A DNA stretch of 30,562 bases. Origin: an uncultured Verrucomicrobiota bacterium. Lineage in GTDB: Bacteria > Verrucomicrobiota > Kiritimatiellia > RFP12 > UBA1067. A program made the position numbers and the translations under genes. This document shows positions 8,644 to 15,722 of this stretch, one piece after another (within the stretch, counting starts at the first letter, position 1; each line of letters begins with the position of its first letter). The notes beneath the pieces were generated by a model that searched no databases, had not been told where the DNA came from, and saw only the letters and a list, made by a program, of their open reading frames with translations. Location of the stretch: assembly GCA_946631345.1 (NCBI GenBank), contig CAMPAA010000003.1, forward strand, positions 1 through 30,562. Reading direction: 5' to 3'.

Positions 8644-9789
8644 ATGAGAACGAGGAGTAAACTTCAGGATAGGCGGTTGACATATGCGATGGTCGGCGGC
8701 GGGCGTGGTTCGTTCATCGGCCCTGTCCATCGAGCTGCGATTCGCATGGATGACCTTGCGGATCTTGTGGCGGGTTGCTTCAGCCGCGATGCGGATGGTA
8801 ACGCAACGACCGGGCGGGAGCTTGGCGTTATACCTGAGCGTCTTTACCAGGACTGGCGCAGCCTGATCGCGGCAGAAAGGGGACGCATCGACTTCCTTGC
8901 CATCTGCACTCCCAACGATTCTCACTACCCGATAGCCAAGGCTGCCTTGGATGCTGGAATCAGCGTAATGTGCGAAAAGCCGCTTGCGGTATCCTCTGCG
9001 GAGGCGGAGGAGCTGGAGCGTCTCGCGCGCCGCCGCCGTCTTGTGCTTGGCGTGCCTTTCACATATTCGGGATATCCCATGGTAAAGCTTGCGCGCGATC
9101 TCGTGAGGCGCGGCGACCTCGGAAGGATATGCAAGGTGGTGATGGAGTATCAGCAGGGAAGTTTCCGCAAAATAGACTTCTCCAAGCCGCTCGACAAGCG
9201 AAACGCATGGAAGATGGACCCCAGGCGTTCTGGGCCGAGCTGTGTGGTCGCTGACATCGGCGTGCATGGCGCTCATCTCATCGAGTACGTGACCGGGCTG
9301 GAGATACGGAAGCTCGCCGCCGACCTTTCTTCTTTTGCGCCGGGCAACCGGCTTGATGACGACGCATCCATCCTTATGCGTCTTTCTCATGGCGCGAAGG
9401 CCGTCATGCTAACATCGAAGGTTGCGACCGGCGAGGAGAACGGCATCAGGCTGCGCGTGTATGGCGACAAGGCCTCGCTCGTATGGAAGGTTGAGGAGGG
9501 CAACTACCTGCACGTGAAGGAGGCGTTTGGCCCGGAACGCATATACAAGCGCAACGCGCCGTACATCGCGTCGCTCTCCGACGTGTCGAAACGCTGTTCG
9601 CGCATACCCGCAGGCCATCACGAGGGGTTCATCGAGGCGTTCGCAAACCACTACCGCGAGTTCTGCGCCGCGTTGCGAGGTGTTGAGGGCTGCGACTTCC
9701 CCCAGGCGCGCGACGGCCTTCGCACGATACGGTTTGTTGATGCTGCGCTGGCATCCAACCGCGACGGCGGCAAGTGGGTGGAGCTTTGA
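8644..9789 (+). CDS. Gfo/Idh/MocA family oxidoreductase
   Basis: This is a full-length cytoplasmic NAD(P)-dependent dehydrogenase of 381 residues. The N-terminal Rossmann fold reads YAMVGGGRGSFIGPVHRAA, followed by ICTPNDSHYPIAKAAL and the family signature CEKPLAV with the conserved lysine. The C-terminal substrate domain includes SCVVADIGVHGAHLIEYVTG with the conserved histidine. The start is uncertain: the ATG at 8644 lies 7 bases after a perfect TATAAT, so the mRNA would be leaderless; an in-frame TTG at 8677 with GGA upstream would make a protein that begins right at the Rossmann strand. A CE15-like esterase follows 33 bases later. The substrate is a sugar or uronate derivative by context only. 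Confidence 0.88.
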   Translation: MRTRSKLQDRRLTYAMVGGGRGSFIGPVHRAAIRMDDLADLVAGCFSRDADGNATTGRELGVIPERLYQDWRSLIAAERGRIDFLAICTPNDSHYPIAKAALDAGISVMCEKPLAVSSAEAEELERLARRRRLVLGVPFTYSGYPMVKLARDLVRRGDLGRICKVVMEYQQGSFRKIDFSKPLDKRNAWKMDPRRSGPSCVVADIGVHGAHLIEYVTGLEIRKLAADLSSFAPGNRLDDDASILMRLSHGAKAVMLTSKVATGEENGIRLRVYGDKASLVWKVEEGNYLHVKEAFGPERIYKRNAPYIASLSDVSKRCSRIPAGHHEGFIEAFANHYREFCAALRGVEGCDFPQARDGLRTIRFVDAALASNRDGGKWVEL

Positions 9790-9822
9790 GCCGCAAGTAA
9801 AACCGATGACGAAAGGAGCGCT

Positions 9823-11025
9823 ATGATGAAAAGATTCACTGTGTGCCTGGCCTTGGCGACCGGCGCTGCCGGAACTGCGTTTGCCGAATTCGAGACGCCG
9901 TCCAAGCCGAAGGATGTGCCAGAGCTGCTTGTCTCGGCATCTGGTGGCAAGATCACCACGCGCGAGCAGTGGGAGCAGGTGCGCCGCCCGGAGATCGTCA
10001 GGACCTTGCTGGAGCAGGAGTATGGCGTGCGTCCGGTGGAGCGTCCGTCCGACCTCTCGTTTGCCGAGACGGCTCAGCCGGAGATGTGCTATGGCGGCAA
10101 GGCGCTCCGCAAGCGTGTGCGAGCGACATATTCTGGGCCTGGCGGCAAAGGCGAGATGAACTTCTCCGTGTGGATTCCCGTGTCGAAGCGTCCGGCACCC
10201 ATACTTATCCATTCAAGCCCTCGCCCGTCGGAGACTGCAGATGACGTAAACGGTCCGCGTCCCGTATATTGGCTGCCCGTAGAAGACATCGTCTCGCGCG
10301 GTTTCGCGGTGGCGGCATACTGCAACCAGGAGGTTGCGCTCGACTGGCAGGGTCCTGATGTTGCGACAAGCGGCGTGTTCAAGGTGTTCGGGCCGCAGAA
10401 CATGGCGGAGCGCAAGCCTACCGACTGGGGCATCCTGTCCGCCTGGGCGTGGGGCATGAGCCGCGTGCTGGACTGGGTGGAGACGGAGCCGCTTCTGGAT
10501 GCGAAACGCGTCGCCGCCGTGGGACTTTCCCGGAACGGCAAGACGGCTCTTGTCGCAGGCGCGTTCGATACGCGTTTTGCGCTCACGATATCGTGCTGTT
10601 CCGGGTGCTCAGGCGCAAAACTGAACCATATGCGGCTGTGGGAGTCGGAGAGCATCAAGGCAATCATGGTCGCGAAGAAATGGTTCTGCCCGAACTACGA
10701 GAAGTACGTAGGGCTGGATCTTTCGCCGAAGATGGAGTTCGACCAGCATTGGCTTCTGGCGCTTGTCGCACCGCGGCTCATCTACGTGTCGAGCGCGTCT
10801 GAAGACGCGTGGGCGGGTCAACGTGGCGAGTTCGCCGCGCTGGAGCTTGCGTCTCCTGTATGGCGTCTCTACGGAATGGCGGGTCTGGTCGCGCACGGAT
10901 TCCCCAAGGTGGAGGTGCCGCTTCACGCAGGGAACGCCGCCTACCATCTGCGCGCGGGCGTGCATGACATCACTCGCTACGATTGGCGGTGCTACATGGA
11001 CTTCGCGGAAGGGAAGGGGTGGTGA
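9823..11025 (+). CDS. CE15 glucuronoyl-esterase-like secreted alpha/beta hydrolase
   Basis: This 400-residue exported hydrolase matches the carbohydrate esterase family 15 layout: signal peptide (FTVCLALATGAAGTAFA), nucleophile elbow GLSRNGKTAL (S236), the stretch FDQHWLLALVAPRLIYVSSA followed by E327/D328, and a C-terminal catalytic histidine in VHDITRYDW (H381). CE15 enzymes split esters between 4-O-methylglucuronic acid of xylan and lignin alcohols, though bacterial members vary. Two ATGs start the gene (9823 and 9826); AGGAG at 9814-9818 fits the second best (7-base gap). The next gene starts 1 base after the stop, so they form an operon. The exact ester substrate is not shown by the sequence. 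Confidence 0.85.
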   Translation: MMKRFTVCLALATGAAGTAFAEFETPSKPKDVPELLVSASGGKITTREQWEQVRRPEIVRTLLEQEYGVRPVERPSDLSFAETAQPEMCYGGKALRKRVRATYSGPGGKGEMNFSVWIPVSKRPAPILIHSSPRPSETADDVNGPRPVYWLPVEDIVSRGFAVAAYCNQEVALDWQGPDVATSGVFKVFGPQNMAERKPTDWGILSAWAWGMSRVLDWVETEPLLDAKRVAAVGLSRNGKTALVAGAFDTRFALTISCCSGCSGAKLNHMRLWESESIKAIMVAKKWFCPNYEKYVGLDLSPKMEFDQHWLLALVAPRLIYVSSASEDAWAGQRGEFAALELASPVWRLYGMAGLVAHGFPKVEVPLHAGNAAYHLRAGVHDITRYDWRCYMDFAEGKGW

Positions 11026-11026
11026 G

Positions 11027-12781
11027 ATGAAATGCGCAGCATGCCTTGCAGCCTTGCTGGCCGCCGTTGTAGCGCAAGCTGGCAACATCGGCTACAGGCT
11101 GCCTCCCAATCCGATCAGGCACCTGACGAACGCGGTCGCGGTCGCGGCATCTGCCGTTGCCGGACCTCTCAGGCTGAAGGTCGCCGAATTCCTTCCGTCG
11201 CGCTACGATCTGCGCGATGTCGATGGCGTGAGCTACCTTTCGCCGATAAGGGATCAGGGATCGTACGGCACATGCTGGACTTTTGCGACGATGGCCGGGC
11301 TTGAGTGGCTCATCCGCCGGGACGAGGGCATAGCCGCCGACCTTTCCGAGAACAACCTCGCCAACATGCACGGATTCGCATGGGGCTACAGCGACGGCGG
11401 CAACAACGAGATGGCGATGGCGGCGATACTGCGGGAGGAGTGTCCCATCATGGAGGCGCTCGATCCATATCCGCATGTGGGCGCAAGCGTGCGCGAACGC
11501 GGCGTGCGTACGCCGCGCAAGGTGGTGTTCGTGCCGAAACGCACTTCCGTAGACGATGCCGCCCAGCTCCAGGCCGACCTGAACGCGATAAAGCGCGCCG
11601 TCATGGCGTATGGCCCGCTCGCGACAAGCTACATGCACGACGAAGTCTACCGCAAGGGTGCGGCATACTACTGCAAGAACGAAACAACGGTGAACCATGC
11701 CGTCTCAATAATAGGGTGGGACGACGGCTACCTCGCCTCGAACTTCAGGGAAACCCCTCCAGGCGACGGCGCGTTCATCATCAGGAACAGCTGGGGGACG
11801 GATTTGTTCGAGAATGGATACATGTACATATCATACTACGACAGAACGCTTGGGTTTGGCGATGTGCAGGTCGCCTACGCCTCGCTTTCCGAGGGAGACG
11901 ACTATGGAAGGATTTACCAGTACGACAGGCAGGGATATATCGGCTCATCTGGCTATTCGGGCTTTTCATCGCTATGCGCCGCGAACATCTTTCTGGCCGA
12001 CCGCAGCGATACGCTTTCGGCGGTAGGCTTCTATGCGCTTTATGACAATCTCGACTACACCGTCTCGATCGTCAGGAACGCAAGCTTTTCCGATGGAGCC
12101 CTGTCGGGCGACTGGATAAAGGTAAAGGAAGGCACGTGCGACACTGCTGGATATGAGGTGATTCCGTTCGATACGGAAGTGAACGTGGAGGCATCGTCGC
12201 GGTTTGCCGTCGTGGTGAGGTTCTCGGCCGAAAGCGTTTCGGATGTCGTGCCGATGTCGTACAACAGATCGGGCTATGTGACGAACATGACGACCTCGGC
12301 CGGTCTGAGCCTCACGTGTCCCGACCCCGACCGCTACCTCTGGAACGACCAGTCGGCGAACGGCAAGTACTTCTGCTGCAAGGTGTACGCAAGAGCGACG
12401 GGCGGCGGCTCGGTCACGACGTCCACGGATGCGGCGGTGCCATATGGCTGGCTTGATCTCTATGCCGCCCAGCACGGTGCCGACCATCTCCTGGACTATT
12501 TCTGCGGCTGCCATAATGCACTGGCCGAGCATGTGGGTGCGAACGGGCTTTCGATCGAGGCGTCGTTCGTGAATGGGCTGGATCCCGACAACGCGTCGGA
12601 AACCAATCTTACGGTGACTATATCGTTTGATTCGGAAAATCTCCCGGTGATCGGCATCCTCCCGAAGAACACGGTTCTCTGGGACTACACGGTGCTGGGT
12701 TCGCAGAACCTTTCGGATTGGCATGTCAAAACCGCCGCCGACCGTTTCTTCAAGGTCGCTGCAGAGCCCAACGGGCTGTAG
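11027..12781 (+). CDS. Secreted papain-like (C1A) cysteine protease with lectin-like and C-terminal modules
   Basis: This is an exported 584-residue cysteine peptidase. The ATG at 11027, one base after the preceding TGA, is chosen over a longer frame from 10763 because it gives a signal peptide (CLAALLAAVVAQA) and has AAGGGG upstream. The peptidase domain runs from about residue 60 to 285: YDLRDVDG and PIRDQGSYGTCWTFA hold the oxyanion Gln and catalytic C83, VNHAVSIIGWDD holds H224, and IRNSWG holds N254. Residues 290-460 resemble the lectin-like domain that often follows bacterial C1A peptidases. The tail has a VPYGWLDLYAAQHG element and ends NLSDWHVKTAADRFFKV, a pattern I associate with exported PVC proteins. 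Whether it cleaves host or self proteins is unknown. Confidence 0.87.
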   Translation: MKCAACLAALLAAVVAQAGNIGYRLPPNPIRHLTNAVAVAASAVAGPLRLKVAEFLPSRYDLRDVDGVSYLSPIRDQGSYGTCWTFATMAGLEWLIRRDEGIAADLSENNLANMHGFAWGYSDGGNNEMAMAAILREECPIMEALDPYPHVGASVRERGVRTPRKVVFVPKRTSVDDAAQLQADLNAIKRAVMAYGPLATSYMHDEVYRKGAAYYCKNETTVNHAVSIIGWDDGYLASNFRETPPGDGAFIIRNSWGTDLFENGYMYISYYDRTLGFGDVQVAYASLSEGDDYGRIYQYDRQGYIGSSGYSGFSSLCAANIFLADRSDTLSAVGFYALYDNLDYTVSIVRNASFSDGALSGDWIKVKEGTCDTAGYEVIPFDTEVNVEASSRFAVVVRFSAESVSDVVPMSYNRSGYVTNMTTSAGLSLTCPDPDRYLWNDQSANGKYFCCKVYARATGGGSVTTSTDAAVPYGWLDLYAAQHGADHLLDYFCGCHNALAEHVGANGLSIEASFVNGLDPDNASETNLTVTISFDSENLPVIGILPKNTVLWDYTVLGSQNLSDWHVKTAADRFFKVAAEPNGL

Positions 12782-12874
12782 GGTTCCATTCGGCGAGATA
12801 AAACCGTATGTGTGCTGTGCATTGCCAGGGATGATAGGATTCTCAAAAATGAGTAAACTCCATGTTGGTGATAC

Positions 12875-12903
12875 TTGCGGCGGCGGCTGTGTTTTGGTAT
12901 ACT
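12875..12903 (+). promoter_or_regulatory. Promoter for hisG (TTGCGG / GGTATACT)
   Basis: TATACT at 12898-12903 is preceded by GTTTTGG, as at other starts here. TTGCGG at 12875-12880 lies 17 bp upstream as a possible -35. Transcription from about 12910 leaves a 30-base leader with GGAGA at 12926-12930 before the ATG at 12942. Confidence 0.55.
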
Positions 12904-12941
12904 ACGCGTGTTTTTTCATTCGTTTGGAGAAAGTTCGGTAG

Positions 12942-13811
12942 ATGGCAATTATTCTCGGTCTCCCAAAAGGGAGCTTGCAGGAATCGACCTTCGCGCTGTT
13001 CAAGCGCGCGGGTTTCAATGTGTCGTGTTCATCCCGCAGCTACATTCCGTCCATTGACGACCCGGATATCAAATGTCGGTTGCTGCGTCCGCAGGAGATG
13101 AGCCGCTATGTGGAGCTTGGTCTTCTGGACGCAGGTATCTGCGGCTACGACTGGGTGTATGAAAACGGGTCGGATGTTCAGGAGGTCTGCGAGCTGAACT
13201 ACTCCAAGGCCACGTCAAACCCGGTTCGCTGGGTTCTGGCTGTGCCGAACGACTCGAAGATCAAGACCGTCAGGGATCTCAACGGCAAGCGTATATCGAC
13301 GGAGGCGGTAGGTCTCACGAAGCGCTACCTCAAGAAGAACGGCGTAAAGGCCGATGTGGAGTTCAGCTGGGGCGCAACCGAGGTGAAGGCTCCAGAGCTG
13401 GTGGATGCGATTGTGGATCTCACCGAAACGGGGTCCTCGCTCCGGGCGAACAATCTGCGTATCGTCGATACCATCCTTACTTCGACAACGCGCATGATCG
13501 CAAACAAGAAGGCGTGGAAGAGCGCCGCGAAGCGCGCGAAGATCGAGCAGCTCAAGATGCTGCTGCTTGGTGCGCTCGATGCCCAGAAACGCGTTCTGCT
13601 CAAGCTCAACGCGCCGGCGAAGAATCTGGCGAAGATTGTCAAGGCGCTGCCTGCGCTCCACGCCCCCACGGTCAACAAGCTCAACGATCCGGACTGGTTC
13701 GCCGTCGAGACTGTCGTCGAGGAGCGGCTGGTGCGCGACCTCATCCCGCCGCTGCGCGCGGCTGGTGCCACCGGCATCATCGAGCTGGCGCTCAACAAGG
13801 TAATTTTCTAA
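12942..13811 (+). CDS. hisG: ATP phosphoribosyltransferase, long form (HisG_L)
   Basis: This enzyme joins ATP and PRPP to make phosphoribosyl-ATP, the first and feedback-controlled step of histidine synthesis. At 289 residues it is the long form. The N-terminal catalytic part starts ILGLPKGSLQESTFALFKRA, contains LLDAGICGYDWV, and carries the PRPP-binding loop in AIVDLTETGSSLRANNL (about residues 154-170). The last 75 residues form the ACT-like regulatory domain that binds histidine (LHAPTVNKLNDPDWFAVETV, then GATGIIELALNKVI). No other his genes are adjacent. A tiny ribosomal-protein-like gene follows 27 bases downstream and probably shares the transcript. No histidine-rich leader peptide is visible upstream. 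Confidence 0.95.
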   Translation: MAIILGLPKGSLQESTFALFKRAGFNVSCSSRSYIPSIDDPDIKCRLLRPQEMSRYVELGLLDAGICGYDWVYENGSDVQEVCELNYSKATSNPVRWVLAVPNDSKIKTVRDLNGKRISTEAVGLTKRYLKKNGVKADVEFSWGATEVKAPELVDAIVDLTETGSSLRANNLRIVDTILTSTTRMIANKKAWKSAAKRAKIEQLKMLLLGALDAQKRVLLKLNAPAKNLAKIVKALPALHAPTVNKLNDPDWFAVETVVEERLVRDLIPPLRAAGATGIIELALNKVIF

Positions 13812-13838
13812 GACACGTCAACCAAAGGAGAAAGCAAG

Positions 13839-13928
13839 ATGGGTTCCATCAAGAAGAAACGCCGCAAAAAAATGTCGAAGCACAAATACGACAAGCGCAT
13901 GAAGGCGCAGCGGCACAAGAACAAGTAA
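13839..13928 (+). CDS. 29-residue basic protein of the bS22 / mS38 (AURKAIP1/COX24) type
   Basis: This very small ORF begins MGSIKKKRRKKMSKHKYDKR and is more than half Lys, Arg and His. That pattern, MGS-(I/V)-x-KKRRK-(K/R)-M-x-KHK, is the signature of the bacterial bS22-like proteins and of the mitochondrial mS38 C-terminus (AURKAIP1/COX24 domain), which bind the small ribosomal subunit near the decoding region. It has an excellent ribosome binding site (AAAGGAG at 13824-13830, 8 bases before the ATG) and is followed by a terminator hairpin. It lies 27 bases after hisG and is too short for standard gene finders. Membership is by motif; ribosome binding is known only for relatives. Confidence 0.82.
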   Translation: MGSIKKKRRKKMSKHKYDKRMKAQRHKNK

Positions 13929-13971
13929 GCGAACGGCGACCGAGAGGCGAATGATCGCCAGTTCCGGACGC

Positions 13972-14010
13972 AAAGGAAGCTCTGGCGTCGCTGGAGCTTT
14001 CCTTTATTTT
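13972..14010 (+). terminator. Rho-independent terminator after the bS22-like gene
   Basis: AAAGGAAGCTC (13972-13982) pairs with GAGCTTTCCTTT (13994-14005) with one bulged T, and is followed by ATTTTG. It lies between two convergent genes and closes the hisG transcript; the minus-strand side has no good U-run. Confidence 0.8.
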
Positions 14011-14015
14011 GCTCG

Positions 14016-14276
14016 TCATCTTTTAGCGACGCGGTACCACACGAACGCTACACATGCCGCCGCCGCCATAAGGCCGAACAGGATAGAGAGAATCAGTCCT
14101 TTCCACCGCTTGCGCGAACGTGAGGTAGACTCGCCATCGTCGTCACGGTCGATTGAAACGATCTCTAATCCTTCTGCCGCAATTGCCTTCGTGGCGGCAA
14201 CATGGTTCGCAGCCTCAATGTGCCGTTCCCTAAGATTGCCGTCTGAAGTCCTGCATGTGACAATATAGGTTTTCAT
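14016..14276 (-). CDS. Small single-pass membrane protein of unknown function
   Basis: This 86-residue protein starts MKTYIVTCRTSDGNLRERHI. An in-frame ATG three codons upstream (14285) overlaps the -10 box and cannot be used if that promoter is real. The N-terminal 45 residues (a DG turn, then AANHVAATKAIAAEGLEIVS) look like a small alpha/beta domain resembling the N-terminal cap of GspF/PilC-like proteins. A charged linker (DRDDDGESTSRSRKRWKG) leads to one transmembrane helix (LILSILFGLMAAAACVAFVW) ending in a basic tail. By the positive-inside rule the C-terminus could be cytoplasmic, but basic residues flank both sides. TATAAT lies 7 bases before the ATG, so the mRNA would be leaderless. 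Function unknown. Confidence 0.72.
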   Translation of the reverse strand: MKTYIVTCRTSDGNLRERHIEAANHVAATKAIAAEGLEIVSIDRDDDGESTSRSRKRWKGLILSILFGLMAAAACVAFVWYRVAKR

Positions 14277-14283
14277 GCCGGAC

Positions 14284-14291
14284 ATTATACC
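14284..14291 (-). promoter_or_regulatory. Promoter -10 element on the minus strand (GGTATAAT)
   Basis: Read on the minus strand, GGTATAAT is followed by 7 bases and then the ATG of the small membrane protein at 14276. The spacing is the same as at 8636/8644, implying a leaderless transcript. Confidence 0.65.
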
Positions 14292-14299
14292 ACAATTTT

Positions 14300-14476
14300 A
14301 TTGTTGTGCGCCGCTCCCCCTCAAAAGTCCCCAAGATTTCGCTTGCATCGAAAGGGGCGATTTGGTAGGATTTGTGGTCGATGGCGTAGGCATAGGCGAG
14401 GCGCGGTGCAAGAAGTCCGCCGCCGGGCCGTGGACGGTGACCGTGGAATAGCCGATGGTGGCCGCGCTTCCGTAGG
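14300..14476 (-). pseudogene. Possible decayed gene fragment (minus strand, one frameshift)
   Basis: On the minus strand the stretch reads protein-like in two successive frames. First comes GDPYGSAATIGYSTVTVHGP and then, after a one-base shift near 14395, RLAYAYAIDHKSYQIAPFDA continuing to SEILGTF. The codons are GC-rich at third positions like neighbouring genes. There is no start, and the frame runs into the promoter of the small membrane protein. I do not recognise the family. It may be the tail of a lost gene; chance is not excluded. Confidence 0.25.
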
Positions 14477-14580
14477 GGTCACCTGACCGATGGGGGAAAG
14501 GTCACCTGACCTTTCGGGCAAGGGTAGCGTGACCTTTTGGGGAAATGTAGCGCTACCTTTTGCCCAAAGGTAGCGTGACC
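14477..14580 (+). repeat. Array of five 23-bp units built from GGTCAC / GGTAGC half-sites
   Basis: Twelve-base imperfect palindromes start at 14477, 14500, 14523, 14546 and 14569, an exact 23-bp period. The cores are GGTCACCTGACC (twice), GGTAGCGTGACC (twice) and TGTAGCGCTACC. Each is a pair of inverted half-sites of type GGTCA or GGTAG, and units three and five mix the two types. The 11-base linkers are T-rich then G/C then A-rich and are partly self-complementary. The array ends about 55 bp before the -10 box of the next gene. It may be a multi-site operator, a structured RNA or a repeat family like the 22-bp array at 8301. Confidence 0.85.
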
Positions 14581-14598
14581 CTTGATTGTCGGCGGAAA

Positions 14599-14642
14599 CC
14601 TGACATATCAGGCGATTACGCCGCGCCGACTTTTGGTACAAT
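14599..14642 (+). promoter_or_regulatory. Promoter with overlapping inverted repeat upstream of the Tat isomerase
   Basis: TACAAT at 14637-14642 follows CTTTTGG, as at other promoters in the window. CCTGACATATCAGG (14599-14612) is a 5-bp inverted repeat that overlaps or abuts the expected -35 region, a reasonable operator position. The regulator is unknown. Confidence 0.5.
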
Positions 14643-14675
14643 ACGGGCCGTCAAGAAATGAAAGGGTTCCGTAAC

Positions 14676-15608
14676 ATGGCGAAACAGAAAGTCAACCGCA
14701 GATCGTTCATAGGTATCGGCGCGGCGTTCACTGCCGTCGGATGCGTTGACGTGGCGCGAGGGCGCACGGCGAAGTTTTCGATGAACGCATCCACGCTGCG
14801 TGGCTACAATCTTTCGCTCTTCGAGCAGGTAAAGGCTGTGTCGGCATCGGGATTCACCGGATATGAACCTTGGATGAAGGATATCCGTGCGGCGAAAGAG
14901 AGCGGAACGTTCGGCGACGTGTGCCGCATGGCTCGCGATTGCGGGTTGTCGTTCGTCAACGGCATTGCGTTCGGACAGTGGGTAAGTCCGGTTCCTTCCG
15001 TGCAAGCGGCTGGTCTGGAGGAGACGAAGCGCGACATGGCGCTTCTCGCCGAGATGGGATGTCCTTGCATAGCCGCATCCATGTTTGGGGTGCAGAAGCC
15101 GGGAGCCCCTTGCCTTACTTCAGAAGAAATCGCCGAACGGTATGTTGTGGTGCTGGAGCTTGGAAAGGCGATGGGCGTAAAGCCGCTGCTCGAATACTGG
15201 GGACACTCCGTTAACCTGTCCCGTCTTGAGGATGCGCTTGACGTGCTTGCGCTCGTCAACCGCCCGGACGCCGCCGTTCTTGCCGACGTGTACCACACAT
15301 ATCGCGGCGGCGGATCGTTCGGGGCGTACCGCAGACTTACGCCCGCCATGTTGCCTGTTCTGCACGTGAACGACTATCCTGCGGAGCCGTCACGGGATAA
15401 ACTGGTGGATGCGGATCGCGTATGGCCGGGCGACGGCCTTGCCCCCTGGCGCGAGATATCAGGGAACCTTGCCGCCTCCGGCGCTGATCCATGGCTTTCC
15501 ATCGAGCTGTTCAATCCCGCGTACTGGCGCACAACGCCTGCCGACACGTTGCGCGTGGGGCTGGAGAAGATCAGGCGGCTGTTTGGGGGGTGCCGGGAAG
15601 CAACGTGA
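14676..15608 (+). CDS. Tat-exported sugar phosphate isomerase/epimerase-like TIM-barrel protein
   Basis: This 310-residue protein starts MAKQKVNRRSFIGIGAAFTA, a twin-arginine signal, with a possible lipobox cysteine (AVGC), so it is probably a periplasmic or membrane-anchored protein. The ATG at 14676 is preferred over 14658 because AAAGGG (14661-14666) then sits 9 bases upstream. The rest is a xylose-isomerase-like/AP-endonuclease-2 TIM barrel with metal ligands in LLEYWGHS (Glu), LADVYHTYRGG (Asp, His), VLHVNDYP (His, Asp) and LSIELFNP (Glu). Family members isomerise or epimerise sugars or cyclitols. Export of this fold is common in PVC bacteria. It stands alone with its own promoter; the substrate is unknown. 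Confidence 0.85.
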   Translation: MAKQKVNRRSFIGIGAAFTAVGCVDVARGRTAKFSMNASTLRGYNLSLFEQVKAVSASGFTGYEPWMKDIRAAKESGTFGDVCRMARDCGLSFVNGIAFGQWVSPVPSVQAAGLEETKRDMALLAEMGCPCIAASMFGVQKPGAPCLTSEEIAERYVVVLELGKAMGVKPLLEYWGHSVNLSRLEDALDVLALVNRPDAAVLADVYHTYRGGGSFGAYRRLTPAMLPVLHVNDYPAEPSRDKLVDADRVWPGDGLAPWREISGNLAASGADPWLSIELFNPAYWRTTPADTLRVGLEKIRRLFGGCREAT

Positions 15609-15660
15609 TAACTTCTCACTTTGCGCCCAAAGTTTTTCAGCGGGATGTCATCTTTTCCGC

Positions 15661-15689
15661 TTGCATCCAACAGGCGTTTATGCTTTAAT
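15661..15689 (+). promoter_or_regulatory. Candidate promoter of the isomerase-iolB-GH2-kinase operon
   Basis: TTGCAT (15661-15666) and TTTAAT (15684-15689) are separated by 17 bp and lie just upstream of the LacI-type operator. Both boxes are weak matches, consistent with a regulated promoter. Confidence 0.35.
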
Positions 15690-15704
15690 TGAAACCGTTT
15701 TCAA
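15689..15704 (+). promoter_or_regulatory. LacI-family operator (TTGAAACCGTTTTCAA)
   Basis: TTGAAA and TTTCAA form a perfect 6-bp inverted repeat around a central CCGT. The inner 14 bases fit the degenerate LacI/CcpA-type site TGWNANCGNTNWCA at every position. It overlaps the expected transcription start and lies just before the ribosome binding site (AGGAG, 15708-15712). No LacI-type regulator is encoded in this window, so the repressor is elsewhere. Confidence 0.65.
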
Positions 15705-15722
15705 CCAAAGGAGTATTGTACA

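Noticed and set aside
12782..12874. Histidine leader peptide before hisG
   Set aside because: No short ORF with clustered His codons is found between the protease stop and hisG.
14321..14641. 106-codon minus-strand ORF through the 23-bp array
   Set aside because: It is in a third frame, different from the two protein-like frames of the possible remnant, and much of it is translated repeat.
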